DNA from: Bacteroidota bacterium
Lineage (GTDB): Bacteria; Bacteroidota; Ignavibacteria; Ignavibacteriales; Ignavibacteriaceae
DNA: 64,000 nt
Assembly (NCBI GenBank): GCA_021815405.1
Contig: JAKAGV010000001.1
Location: forward strand, 186,001 to 250,000
Direction: 5' to 3'
This document shows positions 11,901-19,871 of the stretch, one piece after another. The position numbers and the translations under genes were made by a program. Position 1 is the first letter of the stretch. Each line of letters starts with the position of its first letter. Below the pieces are notes generated by a model. The model did no database searches. It was given only the letters and a program-made list of their open reading frames with translations, and had not been told where the DNA came from.

Positions 11901-12182
11901 TTTGAGAACATGAAAGGATTAAATTATCTTGGCATGGGGGAGAATAATAAAGCAAGGGAAAGCTATGAAGCTGCATTAAATATAAATCCTGAATCTTCAC
12001 AGGCATGTGCCGGACTCGGCGAGCTTTTCTATCTTGAAGGTAAGGATAAAGAAGCAAAAACAATGTACGAGTATGCGGTAAAGTATAATCTCGAAAATCA
12101 ATTTGCTGTTGGAGGTCTTAAAAAAATAAATAAAATATTGGGACTTCCCGAAACAGATAATTCTTTATTGCAGTATAATTAA
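2967..12182 (+). CDS. Giant multi-domain glycosyltransferase / TPR / methyltransferase protein (3071 aa)
   Basis: Domains read in order (residues approximate): 1-245 a GT-like region with IISDLDMIPLS (DXD); 254-470 a Fringe/GT31-like region with FFCDDDTFVN; 490-700 GT2 (IVSTYNSEKFI ... NTDDRHRPD); 834-1145 GT4-like two-Rossmann region (HISRFHNDKNP ... ESQGLAIMEAMYMG); 1166-1400 GT2 (ICIPTYNRAEL ... LGDDDLLDEN); 1600-1830 GT2 (VIIPTHNRKDK ... YLDDDDIYYPD); 1867-2110 GT2 (IIIPVYNKVEF ... FLNNDTEPLPGW); 2156-2400 GT2 (VALTFNGLKYT ... ANNDIVVTKSW); 2418-2705 two TPR blocks; 2729-2908 class I SAM methyltransferase (GIEIGVQKGEYS, YIDADHS); 2932-3065 a third TPR block. No signal peptide, so presumably cytoplasmic. 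The frame is unbroken. It could build a whole oligosaccharide on one scaffold, and the position next to flagellin suggests flagellin as acceptor. Confidence 0.8.
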   Translation: MKIDKVILSSDTNPLYLDFWPTVSKVWKEIFKIEPILALIHNNDLNIDNKYGTIIRFEIIKDIPIYLQSLWIRYWITSQFKDDVCIISDLDMIPLSKFYFIDQIKNICNNDYVHLNPCFVDYGTLPSCYHVAKGYLFKEILELHNNWEDSIKHLYNLNIGNDPGGSLSGKNHWFADEKYSSEKIFQFKVKHPNRVHLIERENGRRIDRVNWNYDLDKLYSNWYYDSHSIRPYSLYKKEIDYLINNLNRNGSNPKILYIILTCEKHLTTRCKWIKNTWLNYIEDGDDYIFLSSISNVKDKIIGYNTNDSYEYATFKYVELLKNYEIGDFDHIFFCDDDTFVNTRKLKNKLSDLKNYKCYGRTGVAYSNPVIKNNNTDYFPIKFSSGGAGFAITRNVFIKLKTYILNNNYPIFLNTDVSMGCWLKDLNIEILEGRDLLKAQNPDHLENRNVSEFISYHYCSEEHFKILYLTTYYPKISYDRNIVKIFETNNIKASAIVSTYNSEKFIRGCLEDLVNQTLYKKGQLEIIIIDSASMQNEKAVVEKYQAAYPNIIYHRTQEKETLYSAWNRGIKLARGKYITNANTDDRHRPDALEILCSALDEDQTIDMVYADCKQSTIENETFEQCSGEIIYNYPDYFAPNALLYYQFGPQPVWRLSVHEKIGYFNPNLSAVGDYDFNLRFALAGLKAKKIEEVLGVFYLNPASITNTTENQQNEKRFVQKYYTNEANILKLYQSSGWNLRTNWDMANALNNLGISSIQFKLPWSNKYDSNFELAFLCFTSAKRYLSPSKQLDNNIVELHAILTKGLKIDPLRFMRNLDSNNGHRRSAANKNNKNKTITVVAGDGDNFTFVKPVMDYLSKKGFIIKTYLAREINDKNIKNILNQSDLIWYEWGNGPVVEMSNLYKSCPAICRVHRYEAYQEPISKINWYNINKLIMVNKSFVDVITKNWDMNLLYKTDVEIIPNPVSSKGQFKERKNNFNIAHISRFHNDKNPILMIQILQKLVAIDSRYKVFMIGGIQDQQLYEQCIELVDHLGLKDNFVYQGVIKNVDEWLEDKSFLLSTSLVESQGLAIMEAMYMGIKPVIHNGLGLIHTYPQNLLFNTADEAVRLITELEYDSYSYKLLVEEKFSDKVVLPKIEKLINDLISSYADDKNENVVQKLNMENKSKYYPLISICIPTYNRAELLKEALQSILKQKYKNYEIVIVDDGSTGDTEKVIREFNSQKIRYIKKEHEGRPKTRNRLIKEANGEYILWLGDDDLLDENILTEYSEILQKDSSIDVIYGNLQMFDSGSGKDLQLIIPLDYTYDNKHILSNLISGIGITDGGSLVRKSLYATYGYYDEEYLRAQDNEFWSRIGAEAKFYKVNKTVYRYRLHKDNVSFANFVDRSYESKTIRRILNKYPLLEVFRDSDYEAAILAVAKGLYQFNDFYNASKILGEITTISKKDHLELLFNCLLNSGKLEDSEKITNDAEGKFQLEFLSSFKKRLEISISFREDVNYLLSQKDYGKIKDLIEKFINKMGYNYDAARAIVKVLLAMGDNKHAFDHLRNMLLMDPVDEEYYNTIMKLAENEKQKDDILKMKNRLLEKISLFNEIKGLKNISEKPLITVIIPTHNRKDKLKDAVESVLQQTYENLEIIVVNDAGEDISELINSFNNKRVKLITHKENKGLAAARNTGLKNARGKYIAYLDDDDIYYPDHLNTLVSFLENRKLKVAYADAYRAKQELKDGIYVTIEKDVPFSNDFSKENLLRLNIAPVQCFMHEKACIDETGLFDESLKAHEDWDFWIRLSEKYEFHHLNKITSEFRQRTDKSNMTSLQNRDFYNSYRDIVTKHYKLAKDNPQLLAEQVNNLFIIKQRAIQAGQLPKPDGRIEVSIIIPVYNKVEFTMQCLHMLYKNTPAELNFEVIVVDNASTDGTKQYLEFAKKVFDNLSVITNHENIGFAKANNLGVKNAKGEYVIFLNNDTEPLPGWMQALCEVVENDSEVAAVGSKLLFPDGSLQHAGVIIIEDKQLPDPLVARHIYWKAPSDIHEANQLKTYQALTAACLLVKKSEFDSVSGFDEEYWNGYEDVDLCFKLGEAGYKMVYQPASVVIHHESQSGQERFAKVNYNIERLHKKWLGKIKPDFILEKDGKGIKTNAGIIKDYILPKGKNSNKSLNNSNGIEVSIVALTFNGLKYTRQFIDSIKSYTKNKYELIIIDNCSTDGTIKYLEKLGNDNSNIKIIYNKQNEGFPKGINQGIKAASGKYIVVANNDIVVTKSWLERLIEVAESDEKIGLVGPISNAVSGVQLDKDAKYQDIEKMHAYARKVKKNNFGKTLRFPRVAFLCTLIKREVIDKIGGLDERFSPGNFEDDDFCLRAQLAGYKTLIAQDVFIHHYGSKSFSAEGTDKYNQLLEANQKKFIDKWGGTPEEIWLKGKQIKGNNIMVTIDKDEFVETLEKAISYINEKDYASALKYLKSTIEMYDQYENTDQKPDLTNLLNLTGNISVLAKDYSSAQRYFEKALNNDNASSLACSGLGDVFFVSGNYTAAKTMYEWGVKNDSSNTAAISGLAKTNLQLNLLAGDNSLLKEERQSNISDAVFNEMETDSTKLIDEAYELFNQKAFDSALNKLAQAERLFNGQLSNPTDKSFASSFYNMKGFIYLGLNEIVKARDCFERALNINPESSQACAGLGEVFFLTEHDKQAKKMYEWAIKNNPENNFALAGLAKVNKLLGYSEDDSSLNDESGKESFDIKISHRDEFGYLFNRLGLSGRGIEIGVQKGEYSQTLRSTWNGNELYLVDFWRYNPDYDDIANLSDDKQKELYLSVVKKFADDISVQIIRKDSIAASKQFPDEFFDWIYIDADHSLEGCTKDLNTWFPKLKPGGVLAGHDYLDGKFYFGNFGVKSAVDSFIKKINTKLYITEEANFKSWYFIKPNSGSNTNYLDVENQNSIANSKDLKKLQSTLNGILEASFELFGLKHFEEAIESLKKTELIFYAQDDKALISAFENMKGLNYLGMGENNKARESYEAALNINPESSQACAGLGELFYLEGKDKEAKTMYEYAVKYNLENQFAVGGLKKINKILGLPETDNSLLQYN

Positions 12183-13699
12183 TGATGAACTCATCCCGTA
12201 AAATTTCTCTTAGCATGATTGTTAAGAACGAAGAAAAGTATTTAAGGGGCTGCCTGGAATCAGTGAAGGGTATAGTAGATGAATTAGTAATTGTAGATAC
12301 CGGCTCAAACGATAATACATTGAAGATAGCCGAAGAGTTTGGCGCAAAATTATATAATTACGAATGGTCGAACGATTTTTCTGAGGCAAGAAATTATGCT
12401 TTGAGTAAATGTACGTGCGGATGGATATTATATCTTGATGCAGATGAAAGATTGTCAGATCATTCAATAAGTGAACTAAGAAAAATAAAATCGTCAGGAA
12501 AATTAACCGGCTGTAAGTGCACAGTGATTAATCCAGATGATTTTAACGGCAAGCCTAACTATATGCGATACACAAGGCTATTCCCAAATAATCCATCAGT
12601 TAGGTTTACAGGTGCAGTTCATGAACAGATTGATGATTCTTTACTGGAGAACAAATATGAAATAATTGAAACCGGGATTGAGATAATCCATACCGGTTAC
12701 AATGTGCCTTATGAAGAAATAAAAGGAAAGGCGCAAAGAAATTTAATCATCTTAGAATCAGAATATGAGAAAGACACTTCAGCCTATAATGCTTTTCAGC
12801 TTGCAAATACGTATTCTATCCTGAAAGAGTATGATGAAGCAAATAAATATTATCTCATATCAGTCAAAGGAGAAATCAAGAATGAATATAAAGCTCATGC
12901 TTATCTTAATCTTTCTGATTTTGAACTGAAGAGGCATAATGTTAATGGTGCTTTGGAATTTCTGAATACTGGTCTGCAAAATGATTCTTCAAATCCATTA
13001 CTGAATTTATTGGCTTCGGATATTTATTTAAGAATGAATTTAAAAGAGAAAGCACTTGAATTCTGCAAAACTGCGTACAGAGAAAATAAAAAAATATTTT
13101 CCGGGCTAAGCAAGGCTGAACTTGCTGTTGGAATAAAACCGGAGGTAATATTATCCAAAGGAATTTATCTTTCATTATTTGTCGGTGATAAAGACAATTT
13201 GAATTATTTCCTTCCGGAATTGATGAAGGAAAACAAGAGATTGTTTGATGTCTTTGAGAAGCTAATCAATAATAAAACTATTTCAGATATAGATGAAATA
13301 GAAATAATGGGCTTGATATCTGTTGATAATATCGAAGGCTTTTTATTTTTAGTTGAAAATTATGCGGACAAGCTGAAGGCGCTCGAATTGTTATTAGCTA
13401 TCGGAGATAAATTTAAAGGCAATTCAAGATTTCTTAGAACTTTGGGATTGATATATTCTGAAAACAGAATGTACAACGAGTCCGTGGAGGTTTTTGAAAA
13501 ATCATTATTGGTGGAAGAAAAAGATCCAGCAGCGTTATTCTATTTAATATCTGTATTAGTACAAAGCAATCAAGTTGAAAGAATTCCTGAACTGCTTTTG
13601 TTTGCCGAAAAAGAATTCGGCGACATACCAGAGTTTAATCAGAAATTCAAAATATTAAAAGAAAAGTTAAGCTTTATTTTAAACAAACAGGAATCATAA
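12182..13699 (+). CDS. GT2 glycosyltransferase with C-terminal TPR repeats
   Basis: 505 residues. The N-terminal GT2 domain (1-230) shows LSMIVKNEEKYL, IVDTGSNDNTLKIA and WILYLDADERLS, the signature of the widespread GT2-TPR family that includes SunS-like and spore/flagellar-associated transferases. The remaining 270 residues are helical TPR-like repeats (for example YNAFQLANTYSILKEYDEAN). The ATG overlaps the stop of the giant gene (TAATG), pointing to one operon. A second in-frame ATG follows at once (MMNSS), so the start could be one codon later. Probably adds a sugar to a protein or glycan acceptor held by the TPR part. Confidence 0.8.
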   Translation: MMNSSRKISLSMIVKNEEKYLRGCLESVKGIVDELVIVDTGSNDNTLKIAEEFGAKLYNYEWSNDFSEARNYALSKCTCGWILYLDADERLSDHSISELRKIKSSGKLTGCKCTVINPDDFNGKPNYMRYTRLFPNNPSVRFTGAVHEQIDDSLLENKYEIIETGIEIIHTGYNVPYEEIKGKAQRNLIILESEYEKDTSAYNAFQLANTYSILKEYDEANKYYLISVKGEIKNEYKAHAYLNLSDFELKRHNVNGALEFLNTGLQNDSSNPLLNLLASDIYLRMNLKEKALEFCKTAYRENKKIFSGLSKAELAVGIKPEVILSKGIYLSLFVGDKDNLNYFLPELMKENKRLFDVFEKLINNKTISDIDEIEIMGLISVDNIEGFLFLVENYADKLKALELLLAIGDKFKGNSRFLRTLGLIYSENRMYNESVEVFEKSLLVEEKDPAALFYLISVLVQSNQVERIPELLLFAEKEFGDIPEFNQKFKILKEKLSFILNKQES

Positions 13700-13716
13700 A
13701 TATTACCGGAAGGATT

Positions 13717-16700
13717 ATGAAGGGTAGTTATCAAGAAGCAATTGAATGTTTTGAAAAGAAAGATTATCAATCTACAAAAGACATTTTAACAAACTTGAAA
13801 GAAAGAGACGAGAGCAATCCGGACATCCTATATTTTCTTGCTGTGGTTAAATCAATAACAGAAGATTATGCAGGCGCCGAAACTTTATATAAGAAAGTTA
13901 TTAAAATAAAACCGGCACATACAGAAGCTTGTTATAATCTTGCCTTATGTCTTCACAATCAAGATAAAAAGGAGGAAGCTTTAATCTACTATCAAAAGGC
14001 TGTTGAACTCGATCCTTTCTTATCTGAAGCCTACAATAATTTAGCTGTCGTTTATAAAGAGCTTGAGCGGTTTGAAGAAGCAGAAACAGCTTTCAAAAAA
14101 GCAGTAAAGATAAAACCCGGAAACAGTAATGCCGTCAGCAATCTTTCAAACCTCAGCTTGAACCAAGAAAGCTCCGATGAGTTTAGGAAAGCATTTGATT
14201 TATTCCAGGAAAAAGATTTCGAAGGCGCAAGGGACATATTGGTAAAGCTGCTTGAAAAAAATCCCGATAGCATCCATCTCAATAATGCACTCGGTACTAT
14301 TTATTTCAATCTAAAGTCGTATGATAAATCTATAAAATGCTACGAAAAAGTTCTTTCGATAAATGAAAATGATTCCGATGCATATTACAGTTTAGGTGTT
14401 TGTTATCAGTATTCAGACAATAATAAACTTGCATTAGAGAATTATAAGAAGGCTGCTGAACTAAATCCAGGAAATTTAGGAGCTTTAAATAATCTGGGTC
14501 TATTAAGCCTGGATTCAAAAAATAATGACGATGCTGAAAAATATTATAGGATGGCGCTAGAAGTAAATCCGGATTATGCATTTACGCTGCTGAACCTAGG
14601 CGGCTTAAAATTGGGCACAGACAAGTTTGAAGAAGCCTTGGAATATTATCATAAAGCATTGAAGGTATTGTTAAAAGATAATAACGATTTTGAAAATATT
14701 ACTAAGGCATATACAAATATCGGTGTGGTTCATTTAAGAAGACAAAACATAAATGAAGCTCTAAATTATTTTAATTTAGCATTAGAAACCGACCCTCAAA
14801 GCACTTTAGCCCATTATAATAAAGCTGAAGCACTTTTGATTACAAAGCAGTTTGATGAAGGATGGAAAGAATATGAATGGCGAATTGAAAGAAAAGATTT
14901 TGGCAATAGAAAATTTGACAGAGCATTTGGTCCGCAGGTGGATCTGCATGGAAAAAGAGTTCTTGTATTTGCTGAGCAGGGCTTAGGCGATGCAATTCAA
15001 TTTGTAAGATATCTTCCGATGCTGAAAGAAAAGGGATGCTATATAATTTTTGAATGCGGCAAAGAAATTCACAGCCTGCTTAACAGATTTGAAGGCATTG
15101 ATATGATTATAGATAGGAAAATCAACATAGAGCCGGATATAGAATATGACTATGCAATACCACTATTAAGCCTTCCATTGTATTTTAAGACGAACATAAA
15201 TAATATTCCTTCCGGTACCCGCTATTTGAAAGCAGATGCAGAACTTCGAAACAGGTGGTCACAAATAATTAAAGATGGGGATAAAATTAAAATCGGAATA
15301 GTATGGGCAGGAAATCCTTCACATTCTAATGATAGGCAACGTTCAGCAAGGTTGCGGCATTTTATTAATCTGCTGTCAATTGAAGGGACTCATTTCTACA
15401 GTCTACAGAAAGGATTTCCAGTAATTCAAGCTAAAGATTATCAGTTATTATTAACTGATCTTGACGAACATATAAAATCGTTTGCTGATACTGCCGCTAT
15501 TATTGAAAATCTTGATCTGGTAATTACTGTGGATACCTCTGTCGCGCATCTTGCAGGAGCTTTAGGAAAAGAAACATGGCTGCTGCTTCCGTTTTTTCCG
15601 GATTGGAGATGGATGCTTTATGAGGATAAGTCCCCCTGGTACCCTTCAATTAAATTGTACAGGCAGCCTGCAATTTATGATTGGAATTCCGTTTTCAAAA
15701 TATTAAAAAATGATTTAGAAGATTTTGTTTTGGAAAAAAGGAAAATCAAAACGAAAGATGTGAGTTTTAAAAAGAATGAAAAAGCTGAAACAATTTATTT
15801 AGGATTGACTTCAGGCGAGAACTTCGGTTGGGGAGTCTGCAGTAAATATCTAAAGAAGGAATTATCTCAAAAGTTAAACATAATTAATTTTGACGAACAT
15901 CCTGAACTTGTGAAATCGGGAATGGTAAATGGACCGGTTTTCCATGCACTTAACAATAATGATTTCAACGGTCTATTCCCGGTAAGAGGAACAAAGAACA
16001 TTGGCTACACGTTCTTTGAATACGAGTTAAACGAAGCTGCCATTAAAAAGGCTTTAAACTATGATTTGGTTCTAGGAGGCTCTTCTTGGAACGAAAAGAA
16101 GCTGAGAGAAAGAGGAGTTAATAATACCGGAGTATTAATTCAGGGTGTAGACCCTGAACTTTTTTATCCTTCTGATAAAGAAACTAAAAGAGACCTATTC
16201 GTTATTTTTTCGGGAGGCAAATTTGAACTCCGGAAGGGGCAGGATTTAGTATTAAGAGCAATAAAAATTTTACAGCAGAAGTATAGAGATATAGTACTTA
16301 TAAATGCATGGTATAATATGTGGCCAAGTACAATGCAATCAATGGGGATGTCTAAACATATTAAGTACGAGTATAAAGGCGAGACTTGGAAAAATTTTAT
16401 GATAAACTTATGTACTATCAACGGTATAGATGGTGACAAAGTTCTCACTCTGCCGATTACACCTAATAATAAACTAAGAGATTTATATTTAAGTACAGAT
16501 ATAGGTTTGTTTCCCAACAGATGTGAAGGTGGAACAAACCTGGTTCTTATGGAATACATGGCTTGCGGCAAACCGGTAATAGCTTCCTATACGAGCGGGC
16601 ATACGGATATTCTTACGGATGAAAATTCTTTGCCGCTCACGCATATGAAGGAATTCAAATTGTATGATGATAATAAGAATTTATTTGCTGATTGGGAAGA

Positions 16701-16851
16701 GCCGGATATCGATGAGATAATTGCAAAGATTGAATATGCATATTTCAACAGAGAAAATATTAAGCAGATAGGTAAGAAAGCCGGAGAGTTTATGAAAAGT
16801 TTTACCTGGAAAGCTTCGGCTGAAACTTTGATGAAGTATTTTGTTCATTAG
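13717..16851 (+). CDS. TPR - GT9-like - GT4 glycosyltransferase fusion
   Basis: 1044 residues, with a good ribosome site (GGAAGG) 6 bases before ATG. Residues 1-395 are about ten TPR repeats (AEALYNLAVVYKELERFEEAE type). Residues 411-650 match the ADP-heptose:LPS-heptosyltransferase-like fold found in TPR/GT proteins (RVLVFAEQGLGDAIQF, IGIVWAGNPSHSND, VITVDTSVAHLAGALG). Residues 690-1040 are a GT4 domain (SSWNEKKLRERG, FSGGKFELRKGQDL, RCEGGTNLVLMEYMACGKP with the EX7E-type glutamates). It follows the GT2-TPR gene by 17 bases. The architecture resembles O-GlcNAc-transferase-like TPR GTs, in which TPRs present the protein acceptor. Confidence 0.8.
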   Translation: MKGSYQEAIECFEKKDYQSTKDILTNLKERDESNPDILYFLAVVKSITEDYAGAETLYKKVIKIKPAHTEACYNLALCLHNQDKKEEALIYYQKAVELDPFLSEAYNNLAVVYKELERFEEAETAFKKAVKIKPGNSNAVSNLSNLSLNQESSDEFRKAFDLFQEKDFEGARDILVKLLEKNPDSIHLNNALGTIYFNLKSYDKSIKCYEKVLSINENDSDAYYSLGVCYQYSDNNKLALENYKKAAELNPGNLGALNNLGLLSLDSKNNDDAEKYYRMALEVNPDYAFTLLNLGGLKLGTDKFEEALEYYHKALKVLLKDNNDFENITKAYTNIGVVHLRRQNINEALNYFNLALETDPQSTLAHYNKAEALLITKQFDEGWKEYEWRIERKDFGNRKFDRAFGPQVDLHGKRVLVFAEQGLGDAIQFVRYLPMLKEKGCYIIFECGKEIHSLLNRFEGIDMIIDRKINIEPDIEYDYAIPLLSLPLYFKTNINNIPSGTRYLKADAELRNRWSQIIKDGDKIKIGIVWAGNPSHSNDRQRSARLRHFINLLSIEGTHFYSLQKGFPVIQAKDYQLLLTDLDEHIKSFADTAAIIENLDLVITVDTSVAHLAGALGKETWLLLPFFPDWRWMLYEDKSPWYPSIKLYRQPAIYDWNSVFKILKNDLEDFVLEKRKIKTKDVSFKKNEKAETIYLGLTSGENFGWGVCSKYLKKELSQKLNIINFDEHPELVKSGMVNGPVFHALNNNDFNGLFPVRGTKNIGYTFFEYELNEAAIKKALNYDLVLGGSSWNEKKLRERGVNNTGVLIQGVDPELFYPSDKETKRDLFVIFSGGKFELRKGQDLVLRAIKILQQKYRDIVLINAWYNMWPSTMQSMGMSKHIKYEYKGETWKNFMINLCTINGIDGDKVLTLPITPNNKLRDLYLSTDIGLFPNRCEGGTNLVLMEYMACGKPVIASYTSGHTDILTDENSLPLTHMKEFKLYDDNKNLFADWEEPDIDEIIAKIEYAYFNRENIKQIGKKAGEFMKSFTWKASAETLMKYFVH

Positions 16852-16937
16852 GATCAAAGTGGCTAATAATAATCAGCTCATATAAGTTTCATAGTACTTT
16901 TTTGCTATAATTGCATTTTAGTTGCGGCATGGAATTA

Positions 16938-16973
16938 GTGTCTGATTTCGTTTAGTAATTACAATTTAGACAC
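16938..16973. promoter_or_regulatory. Inverted repeat in the 143-bp gap before the last GT gene
   Basis: GTGTCT (16938-16943) and AGACAC (16968-16973) are perfect inverted arms about 20 bases upstream of the ATG at 16995. A TATAAT-like hexamer lies further up (near 16902) without a convincing -35 box. This is the first sizeable gap since 2289, so a separate promoter or operator for the next gene is plausible but unproven. Confidence 0.3.
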
Positions 16974-16994
16974 GAAAATTCTATGGGCACATAA

Positions 16995-19718
16995 ATGCAA
17001 AATAATCCGAGAATATGGCTTTCTTATGTTTCATATCCTGCAACTACGGCAGTATATTTTGAAAGAGCTCTTAGAAAAAAATATGATGTAATTACCATAG
17101 GACCTAAGCTTCCCGCCGAACTGATAAAGCAATGGCAGCTTGAAGATTTGAAAGCGCCGATAAAAGATCAAAATATACCAACGGATTTTGGACCTATCGA
17201 TTTTGATCTGTCTTTAAAAGCAGCACCAAATGTTCCTCTACCGGATTTGTTTTTATGGATCGAATCTGTTGCGGGATTTCTTCCGTTAAATATTAAAGGT
17301 CACGGCTTTCCAACATCATGTTATTTAATTGATTCACATTTGAATTTGAATACTCACCTGCAATGGGCGAAAAATTTTGATTATACTTTTATCGCCCAAA
17401 GGGAATATATCCCGGAATTTAAGAAAGCAGGAATAGAAAATGTCTTTTGGCTGCCTTTAGGTGCCGACCCTGAAGTACATTCTCCCAAAAATGTTAAAAA
17501 GATTTATGATGTAGGTTTTGTAGGCTCGGTTAATTCAGAAGTGCATCAAAGAAGGGCAGAACTTTTGAATAAAATAAATTCCGTTGTTCAAGTAAGCTAC
17601 AGAAGATGCTGGCTGGAAGAAATGGCTGAATTTTTTTCAGCATCGAAAATGGTTTTTAATAACGCTATCCGCAACGATCTTAATATGCGTCTTTTCGAGG
17701 TAATGTCTGTAGGATCTTTCCTGCTCACCGATGTTGCAAGAAACAGCGGGCAGGAAGAAATGTTTAAAGACGGCGAGGATCTTGGAATCTACACTGATGA
17801 CGACATTACCGGCAAAGTAAAATATTATTTAGCTCACGATTCTAAACGGGAAAAGATTGCTAATCGCGGCAGACAAATGGTTCACAATGCTCATACGTAT
17901 GCTCATAGAGCGGAAGAGATATTAGAAATCAGCTTTGGCAAAAAAGTTAATACCCCAACCGCTGATGAATGGCGAAGCAGATCATTACAAAAAGTTTCTG
18001 TCCCGGTAACGGCAGACTTAAGATCAAAAGAAAATAAAGCTAATAAAAGAAGCTTTGTTATACCGGTGCTTGATATGTCGCCAGCAAGCCCATTCAACAT
18101 TCTAAAGCTTCTTGAAGATCTGAAAGAGCTACAGGGAGATGTAATAGTAATTTTCAATTCACTTGAGATGGCGGAGAAATTAAAGGACCATCCGAGAATA
18201 GATTATTATGCGGCAATGAAAAAGAATGTCGGCGTATCAAGAGCCTGGAACATCGGATTGAACATTGCTCAAACGCCGGTTACATTTATCATGAATTCCG
18301 ATCTTCACGTAAGCAAAGAAACAATTGAAAACCTGGAAAGATATTTACTAAACCTTCCGGAAGCAGCAATTGTCGGACCTCAAGGTTCATTCTTTAATTT
18401 TGATGCTGCAAAAGATATTTTATATTTTGACAAAGGCACATTTAAGAATCCAATTTCTGTTGATGCAGTTTCGGGATTTTTATTTGCAGTTAAAACGGAG
18501 CTCTTTAACAGCGGAGTAATCAAATTCGATAACCAATACACACCATGTTATTTTGAAGAATGGGACCTCGGGCTTCAGATTAAACAGCAGAATTTGAAAT
18601 CATACATAGTGCCTATCAATGGTTATGAGCATGAATGGAGCGGTTCAATTAGAGCTTTAAGAACAATAAATTATTTGAACAAAGAAGAAACTGCCGGCGA
18701 AATTCTTGAACGAAATAGAAAGCTCTTTTGGTCTAAATGGAAAGGAATTGCTTTTCTTGAAGGAGAAGACTCGAAGCTTTTAGAGAGTAATCTAAAAGGT
18801 ATTTTGAATGAGCAGGCTGATGAGCTGATAAGTAAAAATCAAACCGAAGAAGCAGAAAAAGTTTTACGAGATCTGTTAACACAATATCCAAATGACAAAA
18901 CTTTGCTTGAAAAACTGGGAATGCTTTTATATAAAGCTAAGAAGCTGGATAAGGCGCTTGAGATTTTTGAAAAACTGCAGAAGCTCGAACCCAACTATCA
19001 GGTTCAAATAGGCAACGGAAAGGATAAAACGGAGAACGATCCTGATAACCAGTCCGGTCTGATGAAAATTAAAAAGGATGAATACTATAACAACACCAGA
19101 CCGGATGTTCAGCAGCTAGTTAACAGCGCTACAAAAATATTGTTAGATGTTGGTTGCGGAACTGGCAATCTGGCTTTTGAGCTTAAGAATAAATTAAATG
19201 CCGAAGCCTGGGGAATCGAATATAATCATGAAGCTGCCGCTGCTGCTGAAGAAAAGCTTGACAGAGTAATCTCGGGTAAAGTTGAAGATGCAATTAACGA
19301 ATTGCCTAATAATTACTTTGACACAATAATCTTTGCCGATGTGTTAGAGCATCTTGTGGATCCATACAGTGTACTGGAATTAATTAAAGACAAGCTGAGT
19401 CCGGAAGGTGAATTGATAGCAAGTATTCCGAATGTTAGGCACTGGTCGGTTGTCAAACAACTTTTAGAAGGAAGATGGGACTACCAGGAATGGGGGATAA
19501 TGGATAGTACTCATCTAAGATTTTTTACAAGGCAGTCGATACAAAGCATGTTTGATAAAGCAGGCTATAAAATAGCGGGCTTATTTTGTGTGGTTGGTAA
19601 AATTGAAGACTTAACTTCAAATTTAATTTCAACTTTGAAAGAAGCAAACATAAATGTTGATACACTAGAAGAAGAGTCAGCACATTTTCAATATTTGGTG
19701 AAGGCAGTAAAGAAATGA
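16995..19718 (+). CDS. CgeB-like GT - GT2 - TPR - SAM methyltransferase fusion
   Basis: 907 residues. Residues 1-310 resemble CgeB/DUF3880-type glycosyltransferases (VGFVGSVNSEVHQRR, RLFEVMSVGSFLLTDV). Residues 350-590 resemble a GT2 fold (FVIPVLDMSPASPF, FIMNSDLHVSKET) with the usual DXD replaced by N-S-D. Residues 595-670 contain one or two TPRs. Residues 685-905 are a class I methyltransferase (LLDVGCGTGNLAFEL, FADVLEHLVDPYSVL, a Methyltransf_23-like HLRFFT). There is no obvious Shine-Dalgarno before the ATG. It is the last gene before flagellin and transcribed the same way, and would suit making a methylated sugar for a flagellar glycan. Confidence 0.75.
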   Translation: MQNNPRIWLSYVSYPATTAVYFERALRKKYDVITIGPKLPAELIKQWQLEDLKAPIKDQNIPTDFGPIDFDLSLKAAPNVPLPDLFLWIESVAGFLPLNIKGHGFPTSCYLIDSHLNLNTHLQWAKNFDYTFIAQREYIPEFKKAGIENVFWLPLGADPEVHSPKNVKKIYDVGFVGSVNSEVHQRRAELLNKINSVVQVSYRRCWLEEMAEFFSASKMVFNNAIRNDLNMRLFEVMSVGSFLLTDVARNSGQEEMFKDGEDLGIYTDDDITGKVKYYLAHDSKREKIANRGRQMVHNAHTYAHRAEEILEISFGKKVNTPTADEWRSRSLQKVSVPVTADLRSKENKANKRSFVIPVLDMSPASPFNILKLLEDLKELQGDVIVIFNSLEMAEKLKDHPRIDYYAAMKKNVGVSRAWNIGLNIAQTPVTFIMNSDLHVSKETIENLERYLLNLPEAAIVGPQGSFFNFDAAKDILYFDKGTFKNPISVDAVSGFLFAVKTELFNSGVIKFDNQYTPCYFEEWDLGLQIKQQNLKSYIVPINGYEHEWSGSIRALRTINYLNKEETAGEILERNRKLFWSKWKGIAFLEGEDSKLLESNLKGILNEQADELISKNQTEEAEKVLRDLLTQYPNDKTLLEKLGMLLYKAKKLDKALEIFEKLQKLEPNYQVQIGNGKDKTENDPDNQSGLMKIKKDEYYNNTRPDVQQLVNSATKILLDVGCGTGNLAFELKNKLNAEAWGIEYNHEAAAAAEEKLDRVISGKVEDAINELPNNYFDTIIFADVLEHLVDPYSVLELIKDKLSPEGELIASIPNVRHWSVVKQLLEGRWDYQEWGIMDSTHLRFFTRQSIQSMFDKAGYKIAGLFCVVGKIEDLTSNLISTLKEANINVDTLEEESAHFQYLVKAVKK

Positions 19719-19838
19719 ACCACAAAATTTTTAACATAATATTCTTTGTAATGAATTTATGAAAAACTTATAAAACGAAGCTTACCATATCTTCCTCTCT
19801 TCAAATCAATATTCCTAAGGACAGTTATGCCCAAAGGC

Positions 19839-19865
19839 TAAACTATTAAAAAACCCTGCCGATAA
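19839..19865 (+). promoter_or_regulatory. Sigma-28 (FliA) promoter of flagellin
   Basis: TAAACTAT (19839-19846), an 11-base spacer, then GCCGATAA (19858-19865). The -10 element is a perfect match to the classical sigma-28 consensus, and the TAAA core and spacing also agree. The predicted start near 19872 gives a leader of roughly 85 bases before the ATG at 19958. Confidence 0.9.
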
Positions 19866-19871
19866 TATGCT

